Shown piece after piece: positions 47,301-57,000 of a stretch of 64,000 nucleotides of DNA. Every line of letters begins with the position of its first letter. The first letter of the stretch is position 1. This DNA comes from Zopfochytrium polystomum. Its lineage: Eukaryota > Chytridiomycota > Chytridiomycetes > Chytridiales > Chytridiaceae. A model generated the notes under the pieces. The model saw only the letters and a program-made list of their open reading frames with translations, ran no database searches and was not told the DNA's origin. A program made the position numbers and the translations under genes. Location of the stretch: positions 62,001 through 126,000 of the forward strand of contig JAIVFJ010000166.1 in assembly GCA_025765615.1 (NCBI GenBank), in the 5' to 3' direction.

Positions 47301-47705
47301 GCGCGTTGTGTCCCTTTGAGAAAGCAAGTAGTCCACGCTGGCTGCGTGAATGACAGTGATCGACTTACAGTCGTGCGAGGCGGCGAGAACGCGTCGCTTC
47401 CAGAGCAGGGCGATTGCGGCGTCAAAGAACTTGCGCGACTTTGAGACGCACGCGCAGGCCAGCAGGTCTGGGGGCGAAGCAGCGAGCCACGCGAAGATGG
47501 CGAGGAGGAGCTCGTACGGCAGCGGCGGCAGGTGCCAGGAGGAGGAAGAAGAGGAGGAAGAGGCCGTTCCCGTTCCCATTGACGCCACCGTTGTTCCTGT
47601 TGCTGCTGCTGCTGCTGTTGTTGCCGCGGTCGCGGGTGCATCCGACGACGACGACGACGACGCCTCTTCCTGCTGTTCGATCCCAGTCGAAGCCGACTGC
47701 TGCAT
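44304..47705 (-). CDS. F-box and leucine-rich-repeat protein
   Basis: Three exons (47369-47705, 45047-47112, 44304-44951) have matching phases and give 1,016 residues. After a Ser/Ala/Thr-rich start (ATG 47705) an F-box is visible: LPPLPYELLLAIFAWLAASP with downstream hydrophobic helices ending ALLWKRRVL. The rest is a series of cysteine-containing-type LRRs: LQELIIHSP, ALNDDDLWMVAQGCRNLRAI, ITDEGLIAITNHCHDVQLLRI, FTDRGLDSVAKRYAGKLTTF, later LRSLCLTDVSLGPDGLREI, and in the last exon ITDQSLILLAKSCRSLRRLHL. Such proteins are substrate receptors of SCF ubiquitin ligases. Large Ser/Pro/Gly-rich inserts split the LRR array (about 46100-46600 and 45350-45800). An open frame continues upstream of 47705 to 48217 but crosses the splice sites and reads repeat DNA, so I exclude it. 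The substrate is unknown. Confidence 0.82.
47244..47268. repeat. (GT)n microsatellite in intron 1 of the F-box/LRR gene
   Basis: About 12 units on the + strand (CA on sense). Confidence 0.9.
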
Positions 47706-49170
47706 CCTTGCTCCGAGTTGACTGACAAGTCACGTTGATTGCCTTGATAGGCACAAACCCATTTGGCCCCCAGTGGCAGGTGAAACCAACACCTCAAGAT
47801 TTCATGCATCTTAGCATATAGATGTTTTATTTTACCAGTCACTACATAGTATCTCATGATTCCATCAACAAGGGCAATTTGAGCGTGTATTAAGTTGATG
47901 GGGATCTTTTCTGATACTACCCAACAGAGTGGGCTGGTCTTACAGTTGTCTCTACATAGTTGATGCTTGAAGATCCTGTAAATGTGTCCTTTGTGGCTGT
48001 TAGATTTGGGGGTTTTGCGGTAAGCAGTGTGCAGGAGCAACACCTCACACTGTGGTGCATGGGAGCACCAATTGTGATGAGGACTTGGTGCATTTTCTGT
48101 CACCTGGTCTTTGTCACAATTTTGTATAAAGACAAACAGCATACATTGCACAATAGTCTCCCACCTCAGCTTCACCATCACAACGAAGTAGCACCAGAGT
48201 AGTTCACCACCATCCACATACAGCAGCTGCCATTTCTTTCAGTGGCAGCCCTGGATGATATGACAAGTGCACCAGGCCCAATGTCCTTTAGTCTTTACTG
48301 AGGACAGTTTCTTCATGCTGCAGATGTCTCAAGCAACACCAATAATGGAGGAAATTCAAGGAAACAAAGAGATATGAGATGGTAAGTTTGTTTTTCTGGA
48401 AAACCTCTGACAAGAATGGTGCTAAGCCCAGTCTCTCTGAAGTCAAGCTACTTTGATAAGAATGAATTGCTTCAATAAACCAGATGATGGATTTCTTGCT
48501 TGTGGCTGGAGAGATATTCGTGAGTATACACTAGATTTGTCGGAGGAACTCCTGAGAGCTCACACAAGCTTGCAGCTTGCACACAACCATTAGTTGCAAG
48601 CTTTTGAAAAGACGAAGCAGAACATGGACAGATGTGTTTCTTGTCATCGTCAACAAAATCAGCATGCAGAGCCAACACCAGTACAAAGTAAGACACTTAA
48701 TGTTTGCAGCCACTGCTTGAGCAAATTGGGTGGTCTCATGCAAACAAAATACCCAGCAGTGCTTGGTCTTTGCGTATACCACTGGCTTTACGATCAATGC
48801 CCAAATGGGAAGCTTGGCTTAGTCCTACTGGTCCAGAAGACCATTGATATGCCTTCATTCAATATTGCGTGCGCCGTTCCAAATTGGATTTTGTTGCTCA
48901 AATTCTCCCTGACGGATTTCCCCAACATTGAACCATGTTTTCCCTGACAGAGCAGGCAGACAGACCACCCCCGCCTGTTGGGGTCGACCCATTTCCCCTG
49001 ACAAGTACTTTTGCCAAAATAATTATGGTGTCGCTGAAAAGCCTGTGGACAGAATGTCTGTCGATGCCCTCCAATTTTCAATGAAATGCACAATATGACT
49101 CAACAGATTTCCTTCCCCAAGGATTCAAATCGCTGTTAAGACAGCCTCTTCTAGGCGTTGAAGCGCCCTT
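47706..49170. other. Repeat-like DNA with disrupted coding fragments
   Basis: Base composition changes sharply from GC-rich genes to AT-richer DNA. Short open stretches occur on both strands (for example minus 48794-49093 and plus 48594-48947), but none is recognisable or long. The pattern fits old transposable-element debris. Confidence 0.4.
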
Positions 49171-49455
49171 GTGGATCAGAAAATAACAGCAGGCTTAATT
49201 CAGCAGCACAAAAAGACTCTTAAGCCTGTTACATCAGTCTTATTATCGGGCAAAGATTGTCTGAAAATGAATGACAGTGGCTCTGCAGAGATGAGGAAAT
49301 GGATTCAGGTAAGTAAGCATGCTGCAGCAGTTGGCATGGAGTATGAAAAGCTTCAGAGAGCCAGCTTTGATTTTATTGTGGAAGGGTTATGTCAAATGGA
49401 TGGGCTTGAAGACATTTGTGACAAGCTTGCCAATGATTGTGTTAGGCGGAACTAA
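49171..49455 (+). pseudogene. Coding remnant, family not recognised
   Basis: A 94-residue open frame contains a helical, charged segment (AEMRKWIQVSKHAAAVGMEY). It is followed after a frame break by the open stretch at 49894-50289 with similar composition, so the two may be pieces of one decayed gene of a mobile element. I recognise no domain. Confidence 0.3.
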
Positions 49456-49893
49456 TTGGTAAGCAGCAAGAGGCACAAGACGAACCTGAACCTATTATGA
49501 CTGCCAGTTATTGTTCTCACAATGCCCATGGGAGAGCGAGCCACTGCCAATGCAGACCTGGGCGCTGGCTTGTGCTGATGACAAATACTCCAAGTATTAA
49601 GTGGAACGGAAACCTGGTGTCAACAGTTACAGATTGTGCACTGTGAGAGCATCTATGGCACCTCACAGACTATGAAATACTTAAACAGCAACTTCTGCAG
49701 TCAGGAAGTTAGACAAACTTATCAAACGAGCTTTTTCTGCTCATGACTCTCTTCTTGATGTGGACGCAATGAGCCTTGAAGTGAAACACTTTCCTGGACA
49801 GGACATTCAGAAAGCCTTTCACATTCCACCAAAGAACTGGCATGATCCATCTGGGAAGCACTTGCGGACCTGTTTTGAGAACCCAGCCTAAAA

Positions 49894-50289
49894 GTGCAAA
49901 CAACTGGTCAGCTCAAAGAATTTGCAGATCTCAGCCCTGGTGAAGTGTGGAAACAAGTAACAGATTCAGACTCAAAAAATCTTCCAAGAAAGTGGTGGGA
50001 TCATGATGCAATGGATGTTGAGCAACGACGGCTGGCCTTTAGCAAACCAGTCACCAAACAGCTTATTGATCTTGGCTATCACAAGGAGGCACAATCTGCA
50101 GGCGTGATTGCTTGCTTTTATGACGCATTTGACACTAAAGCACTTTCTGAAAGCGAAGGAATGGCACTATGTGATGAAGTCATGGAATTCTTCCAAGCAA
50201 AGCTTGGAAGCAAATTATCATCACCTCTAACTGCAGCAACTGGTCTGAACAATGAATTGTGTGGGCATCTTAATGAATGCACCGTATGA
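49894..50289 (+). pseudogene. Coding remnant, family not recognised
   Basis: A 131-residue open frame (ending GLNNELCGHLNECTV) in the same orientation as the previous fragment. The stretch between them contains stops in all frames. No known domain is visible. Confidence 0.3.
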
Positions 50290-52442
50290 GATTCCTAATC
50301 TCATGGGCCACTAAGCTGTTGAGGCCCTTTAAATGATCTTCCTTGGCTAGTTCACCGGTTTTACCTGCGTCTATAGTAACCCCATCATTCACAAACAACA
50401 ACTCTATTCCTACGCTTGAATACTTATTCTTACATTCAAAGTAACTCAGTGCTGATGCCCTGCATCAAAAAGAGCATCCTATGTTCCTTGTGAATGGGCA
50501 TAAGCTTTTACTATCTTTTGTCTTTTTCTTCGTTTCTTCCTACTTCTTTCTTTCTCTCTCAGTTTCCTATAAATACTTCCCCTCTCCTCCTTCTTCTCTT
50601 CATTAATAACTCTCAACTCAAAACAATCAATAAGACTCCCCCCTTGGGCAACCCCTGTTTGCCTAGTTGCGTTCTTCACATCTCCTTTTCAGGGTGTTGT
50701 AAGGTGAGTGCCTCTCAAAGACCATGTGTGTGGTGGATGGGAGACCTTAGGTGGCAAAGTGCACAATGGCCAAGCAGGGAAGATGGAGTCCTCTTTCCCT
50801 GGCAAGTGTGGAGTAGGCCAAGCAGGGTGGATTAGAAGTCCTCTTTGGCCAGAGCCCCAGACCAAGCAAGTAGAGGTAGCATTCCCCAGGCAAGTGCAGA
50901 GTAGGCCAAGCTGTGTGAGTGCCCTGTGAGACTACACCAAGGTTTCAGTGATAAAGTCTAGGGACTTTACTTGCAAAAACAAGCATACCTGTCACAAAAC
51001 CACAAGGATCAGGACCCCTATTATTATTCCTGGTTCTTTAGTTTCCAAGGCGTTATCAAAGTGTATTTGCAGCTAACCTGTCTTAATAATTGGGCCTGCT
51101 TTTACTTCTTTTGTCTTAACAGTTTCCGTTGTGCCAGGGTTTTCTCAACATATTTTCTTTTTCAGTGACTAACGGAGACTGCCTGACTGCCTAGGGATGG
51201 GGTGCCTGACAGGCCATACCAAGCCCGCCTAATTTATTATTATTTTCAGCACTTGTACATACACGCATAAGGTTGGGGGGACTTAGAGCATTTGTGGTGG
51301 ATGCTCCAAGTCAGGGGGGGTCGACTTGTCAATTTTCTCTCTCTTTTTTTTTGGGCCATTTCGCTTTTTCCTTTTCTCTTCAATCTGATTTCTGTCCTTT
51401 GGCACCAATACAGAGTCCCTTCAAATCCATCTGGCTCACGGAGGTGAGGGTAGTGAGAGGTGGTACACATCCAGGTGAGTACATGGTCCCTTTGGAGGCT
51501 CCTCTTAAGGGGTCGCGGGTGGGGAATGCAGCTGGCCCCACCACTGACTGTGTGACACTGCTGGCTCTGTGTTGGAGTGAGGATCACAGGCACTTGCCTG
51601 CTGCGACGACTGTGGTGGTGGCGACAACGACGGCGTCGTCGTCCCCAACCTTCCTGTCCCCACAAGGGTGTTGGTGGCTGCGCTCAGTGCAGCCCCCGAC
51701 ACCTGAGAGTTTGATCTACAAGTGCCTGCCTTGGTCCTATTGCTGTGAGAGTGAGATGTGTGAGTATGAGTGCTATGCGAAAAAGCCTGTTGGTAGAGTG
51801 ATCGTGCTGACGCAGCCCAGCGGGGTGCATGTATGATTGCAGGTGTTTCCACATGCGAGTTCCCTGCTGGCGACCTTTCGACCCCTACACAGTTGACCCC
51901 CTTCTCTCTCTTTCCCCCGTCGCTGGTGACGACAAGGGCTCCTGCAGCACTGTCTGTGACGAGGGGCACCAGGTCGCACCCTGTCTGCCCCGTCGCTATT
52001 AACCGCTCCTGTTGTATTTGAGATTAGGTTCCTGAGATAAAAACCCCCATTTCCCTCTTCTCTCTCTTTGTTCTGTGGTTGTGTTGCACCCTCAGGAGTG
52101 CCCTTCCGTTTCCCCTCGCACCAGCCTGCAGCCAGGCAAGTAATCGGTGCTTCCACACCGATCCTTCAGAGGATTGTCCCTCTGAATGTTCATTCTTTGT
52201 GTTTGAGACCCCTGTTAGACAGATCAGTAGGGATACTTCGTGGACTAGGCAAGCAGTAGGGTTGAAACACCGCCTATTATTCGCTTTCCCTCGCTCTAGG
52301 GCCCAGATCCCAGGGTCAAAGGAGTGAGTATAGTCTCACATTATACTTTGGGCACTGGATCGCTTGATTGGAACGAAGTCACAGATCTCGCCAACGCCCC
52401 ATCCCTTTGTGTGCAATTTGACAACAGTCTTGCATGTGGCAG
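50290..52442. other. Repeat-rich region without a supported gene
   Basis: At about 50566 a CTATAAATA box is followed by a CT-rich leader, an LTR-like or promoter-like arrangement. From 50750 to 50915 imperfect copies of a GGCAAGTGTGGAGTAGGCCA-like unit occur. The sequence at 51399-51435 resembles 25283-25325. Several short ORFs on both strands have no coding character. Confidence 0.4.
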
Positions 52443-52736
52443 TGTCAGGAACAGGGTAGGACAGGACAAGGCAGACAAGGAACTGAGAGGAGTGATGATT
52501 GTATTGGAAACAATAATTCACTTGAGGGATGGGACAGGTCCCCCATCCCCCTTTTATACCTTTTGAGAGTCTTCCTTGTCAAGACTCAAAGAAAGTTCCA
52601 GAAAGAGCAATTAGTAATACAATGATACCAATGATACCAATGACAACAAGACAAGTCAGGAAAGCAAAGAAGGTTCCAGAAGGTTCCACAAGGTTCCATG
52701 AAGGAATGTTCTAGAAGGTTCCAGAGGTTTCCAGAG
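52443..52736 (-). repeat. Older inverted solo LTR of the same family (left part, interrupted)
   Basis: Read on the minus strand this matches the LTR of the adjacent retrotransposon at roughly 98% by eye, ending in TGTTCCTGACA. Its last 14 bases (as the + strand GGTGATTCATAACA) are found at 58057-58070, beyond the inserted element. It therefore served as the insertion target. It carries a single copy of the GAA/TTC block that is duplicated in the younger LTRs. No matching flanking duplication was found for this older copy. Confidence 0.88.
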
Positions 52737-52764
52737 TGTTATGAATCACCCTCTGGAAACCTCT

Positions 52765-52874
52765 GGAACCTTCTAGAACATTCCTTCATGGAACCTTGTG
52801 GAACCTTCTGGAACCTTCTGGAACCTTCTAGAACATTCCTTCATGGAACCTTGTGGAACCTTCTGGAACCTTCT
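52765..52874. promoter_or_regulatory. Array of heat-shock-element pentamers in the LTR U3
   Basis: The stretch is built from GAAnnTTCnn alternations, for example GAACCTTCTAGAACATTC (four contiguous inverted pentamers) and a longer run at about 52797-52845 with one imperfect pentamer. The consensus heat shock element bound by HSF trimers is alternating nGAAn/nTTCn, with three or more units needed. The array ends about 110 bp upstream of the TATA box. The same array is in the 3' LTR at about 57727-57826. Regulation by heat shock factor is inference. Confidence 0.7.
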
Positions 52875-52983
52875 TTGCTTTCCTGACTTGTCTTGTTGTC
52901 ATTGGTATCATTGGTATCATTGTATTACTAATTGCTCTTTCTGGAACTTTCTTGGAGTCTTGACAAGGAACACTCTCAAAAGG

Positions 52984-52990
52984 TATAAAA
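52984..52990 (+). promoter_or_regulatory. LTR TATA box
   Basis: TATAAAA lies 35 bp upstream of the predicted RNA start at 53019. Confidence 0.8.
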
Positions 52991-53101
52991 GGGGGAAGGG
53001 GGACCTGTCCCATCCCTCAAGTGAATTATTGTTTCCAATACAATCATCACTCCTCTCAGTTTCTTGTCTGCCTTGTCCTGTCCTGCCCTGTTCCTGACAT
53101 C

Positions 53102-53112
53102 ATAATTCACTT
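53102..53112 (+). promoter_or_regulatory. Primer-binding site, predicted self-priming
   Basis: ATAATTCACTT begins two bases after the 5' LTR and is the exact 11-nt reverse complement of AAGTGAATTAT at 53019-53029, at the predicted 5' end of the genomic RNA. Tf1 of fission yeast primes reverse transcription from the first 11 nt of its own mRNA. No tRNA 3' end match (starting TGG) is present at the usual position. Confidence 0.7.
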
Positions 53113-53139
53113 CACCCTCTCCCACTACTCTCTGCCATC

Positions 53140-54063
53140 ATGTCTGACCCAAACAACACCTTCCCTGATGCAACTGCCTTCCAAGCCTTGATGGACCAAT
53201 TACAAGCCCTCTCAAGACAGACACACCAACTTCAAGAACAAGTCCTTCACCAGCAGCACCAGCTTCAACAACAACTTCACCAACAAGAACATCAAGCTCT
53301 TCCCCTGCCTCAAGCCAACCAAGCAAGAGAGCCCAAGGTTCCCAGCCCTGACAAGTTCACTGGGCTGGCCAAAGACCTTAGGAACTTCATGGCCACTGTG
53401 GAGAATGTCATCCTTCTCCAACCTTCAAGATTTCCCAGTGAGCAAGTCAAGGTTCTTTTCACAAGCACCCTCCTGTCTGGTCAAGCTCAATCATGGTACA
53501 GATCTCTCCCAAGCACACCCACCACCCTGCAAGAGCTCTGGGAGGGGCTGGAAGCTACCTTTGGTGACCCCTACGCATCTTGGACAGCAAGATCCAAGCT
53601 CAAGCATATCAAGCAAGGAAAGCAATCTTGTGTGGCCTACACCAACCAATTCAAGCAACTAGCCAGAGACTCTGGATACAATGATGCAGCTCTGATGGAG
53701 CTGTACCATGATGGTCTCCATGAGTCTATCCAAGACATGCTCTCCCAGTCTCTGCACATCCCTGAGACCTTGGAAGAGTACATTCTCCTTGCCATCAAGA
53801 TTGACAACAGACTCTACTCCAAGAGGCTGAAGCAAAGACAAGTAGGAACTACATCAAGACCTACCCCAGTTCCTCAAGCTCTTACAGTTCCTGAACCCAT
53901 GCAAGTGGATGCAGTTGAGACACTTCCTAAGGGTCCTCTGAGCCAAGAGGAGAAAACAAGGAGGGCCCAGCAGGGACTGTGTTTTTACTGTGGCTCCAAG
54001 GAGCATGCTGTCAAGGACTGCCCAAGGAAGAAGCACCCAAACTCCCAGGTCCAGGCTCACTGA
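53140..54063 (+). CDS. gag: Gag polyprotein
   Basis: This structural protein of the retrotransposon particle has 307 residues. A Gln/His-rich helical N-terminus (about residues 15-60) precedes a capsid-type domain similar to the retrotransposon gag family (FMATVENVILLQPSRFPSEQ, AQSWYRSLP, GLEATFGDP). A CCHC zinc knuckle lies near the C-terminus (CFYCGSKEHAVKDC, spacing C-x2-C-x4-H-x4-C). The ATG at 53140 is 41 bp after the LTR. The 3' end overlaps pol by 85 nt; the heptamer CCCAAAC at 54036-54042, in the gag frame as C-CCA-AAC, fits a -1 slippery site. Confidence 0.93.
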   Translation: MSDPNNTFPDATAFQALMDQLQALSRQTHQLQEQVLHQQHQLQQQLHQQEHQALPLPQANQAREPKVPSPDKFTGLAKDLRNFMATVENVILLQPSRFPSEQVKVLFTSTLLSGQAQSWYRSLPSTPTTLQELWEGLEATFGDPYASWTARSKLKHIKQGKQSCVAYTNQFKQLARDSGYNDAALMELYHDGLHESIQDMLSQSLHIPETLEEYILLAIKIDNRLYSKRLKQRQVGTTSRPTPVPQALTVPEPMQVDAVETLPKGPLSQEEKTRRAQQGLCFYCGSKEHAVKDCPRKKHPNSQVQAH

Positions 54064-57000
54064 GGGGCAATTCCCTGGACCCTCCTCCAAGCTGCCCCTG
54101 TTTCATCACCACCACCAGCACCACAAACACCTCAGATTCCAAGCCCCACCAACTCACCATGGATGTCAAGATTCAACTCTCACCCAAGTCAACCATCACA
54201 ACCAAGGCCCTTATAGACTCTGGATCATCCTGCAACATCATTGATGCCACCCTTGCCAAGTCTTGTGCCATTCCTACGGTCAAGAAATCCACACCCCTCA
54301 AGGTCCACTTTGCCAATCATGCTCTGTTCAAGGAAATCAGCCATGAAACCAAGCTAAACCTCCACATCCAAGACTTTCCACCATCCATGGTCAATCTGGA
54401 AGTATTGGATCTTGGCTCACCCACATTCTCTGTCATCCTGGGATTACCATGGCTGCAAGCCCAGAACCCTGCCATTGATTGGGTCACTGGTCAAGTCCAA
54501 CCTCCACCAATCGGAACAGTCACCCAAAACTCAAGTCAAGCCCCCAAGTCTCATGCTCTCAAGCCCTTGATTCAAGATTCACAGCCAGCCAAGACTCAAG
54601 TTCCACAGTTCACAGTTCACAGTCAAGATTCAAGTAGAGCTCATAGAGCTCACAGTCATGGCCATGACTCTTGTTCACAGAACCCACAGTCAAAGATTCA
54701 AGTACCACAGTTCACAGTCCACATTCAAGATTCAAGTTCCACAGCTCACAGTCTTTGCCAAGAACAGAACTCTCAGTCAAAGATTCAAGAATCACAGTTC
54801 CCAGTCAAGAATTCAAGCCCCACTGCTGAGGAGCACGACAACCTGGACCCATCAGACCTTTTGCTGGCATCCAAGCTACCAAAAGAATATCTCCCTTATG
54901 CTGATGTGTTTTCCAAGACCAAGGCAGACCTGCTACCAGCTCAGAGGCCTTATGACTGTGAAATTCCACTCAAGGATGAAACTTGCAGCCCACCTTTCAA
55001 GCCACTGTACCACCTCTCTCCACCAGAAGCCAAGGCCCTCCAAGAATACATTGAAGAAATGCTGAACAAGGGATTCATCCAACCTTCCAAGTCACCAGCT
55101 GGAGCTCCCATCTTTTTTGTCAAGAAGAAGGATGGGGGACTGAGACCCTGTGTGGACTACAGAGATCTCAATGAGATGACAGTCAAGAACCGCTATCCAC
55201 TGCCTCTCATCTCTGAATTACTGGACAAACTGAGCCATGCAAGGATATTTTCCAAGATTGACCTCAGAGGTGCCTACAATTTGGTCAGAATTAAGCCCCA
55301 GGATCAATGGAAGACTGCCTTCAGATGCAAATACGGTCACTTTGAGTACTTGGTTATGCCCTTTGGACTTACCAATGCTCCAGCTATTTTCCAAGGCATG
55401 ATGAATGACATCTTCAGGGATATTCTGGACCTTTTTGTCATTGTCTACCTGGATGATATCCTGGTATTTTCATCTGACACTGCAAGCCATATGGGACATG
55501 TCAAGACTGTCTTGGAGAGACTCAGACAGCATCACCTCTATGCAAAGCTGGAGAAGTGTGAATTCCACAAGACCTCCATTGAGTTTTTGGGGTTCATTGT
55601 GTCTGACAAAGGGATCTCCATGGCACCAGACAAGATCCAAACTATTCTTGAATGGAAGGCTCCAAATTCCATCAAGGATGTTCAAAGCTTCCTTGGATTT
55701 TGCAACTTCTACAGAACCTTCATTGCCAACTATTCTGCCATAGCCAAGCCTCTCACTGATCTCACCAAGAAGACCACCAAGTTTGAATGGACCCCAGCAG
55801 CAGAGCAAGCCTGGCTAGCTCTTAAGACAGCAACCACAAGTGCACCACTCCTTAAGCATGTGGATCCCTTGCTTCCCTTCACCTTGGAAACTGATGCCTC
55901 AGACTATGCCCTTGGCGCTGTTCTGTCCCAGCCAAGCTCTCAGGACCCCTCTGCTCCTCTGCACCCAGTGGCATATTACTCCAGGAAGCTGAACAGTGCT
56001 GAGTGTAACTACACAGTCCATGACAAGGAGTTGCTTGCAATTGTGGAAGCATTCAAATTCTGGAGACACTACTTGGCTGGTTCTAAAGGCATCTCTGTCT
56101 ATTCTGATCACAAGAACCTCACCTTCTTCAGGGCAAGGAGGTTGCTCAAGCAGAGGCATGCCAGGTGGGCTGAACTGCTCTCTGAGTATGACTTTAAGCT
56201 GTGCTATTCTCCTGGCCACCTTAACACTGTGGCTGATGCCCTGTCAAGAAGAACAGACCTTGCACCTGAAGGGGGAGATGGTTTCACCCCACCATCCAAG
56301 ACACACCTTTCATTGCTTCCTGACAGTGTGTGGGCCCATGCTATTTCCAAGGACCCCAAGCCTCACAAGATTCAAATCAGCCAAGAAGAGGAAAAACTTG
56401 AGATACTCAAGACAAGGCATGATGCAGCAACAGCTGGACACCCAGGAGAGCACAAGACATATGAGCTTGTTTCCAGAGACTTCTACTGGCCAGGCATGAG
56501 GAAGTACATCAAGAACTATGTCAGCAGCTGTGAAACCTGTCAAAGAAACAAATCCAGCAGACACAAGCCCTATGGACTTCTGGAGCCCCTCCCAATTGCC
56601 ATCAGCCCTTGGTCATCAATATCCATGGACTTCATTGTGAAACTGCCCCCATCCCATGGATTTGACTCTATCCTTGTTGTCATCTGCAGAAGGACAAAGT
56701 TGGCCCATTTCATCCCCTGCACTGAGAATATAGATGCACAAGGAACAGCAGACCTGTTTTTGCAGCACATATTCAGGCTCCATGGGCTGCCTCAGTCAAT
56801 CGTCAGTGACAGAGGACCACAGTTCAGATCTCAATTTTGGAAAGCACTCACAGCAGCCCTTGGAATCAAGTCTCAACTGTCAACTGCTTATCACCCTCAG
56901 ACTGATGGACAAACAGAAAGAACAAACCAGACTCTGGAGCAGTATTTGAGGTGCTATGTCAGCTATCAACAGGATGATTGGCCCACCCTCCTTCCACTGG

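Larger units (their letters stand above)
52737..53099 (+). repeat. 5' LTR
   Basis: 363 bp, TG...CA ends. U3 holds an array of GAA/TTC heat-shock-type pentamers, then a TATA box at 52984; predicted R starts near 53019. Confidence 0.93.

Noticed and set aside
44933..48217. A 1,094-codon open frame on minus that extends the F-box/LRR exon upstream to 48217
   Set aside because: It reads through two introns and into repeat DNA; the spliced model starting at 47705 restores the F-box and joins in phase.
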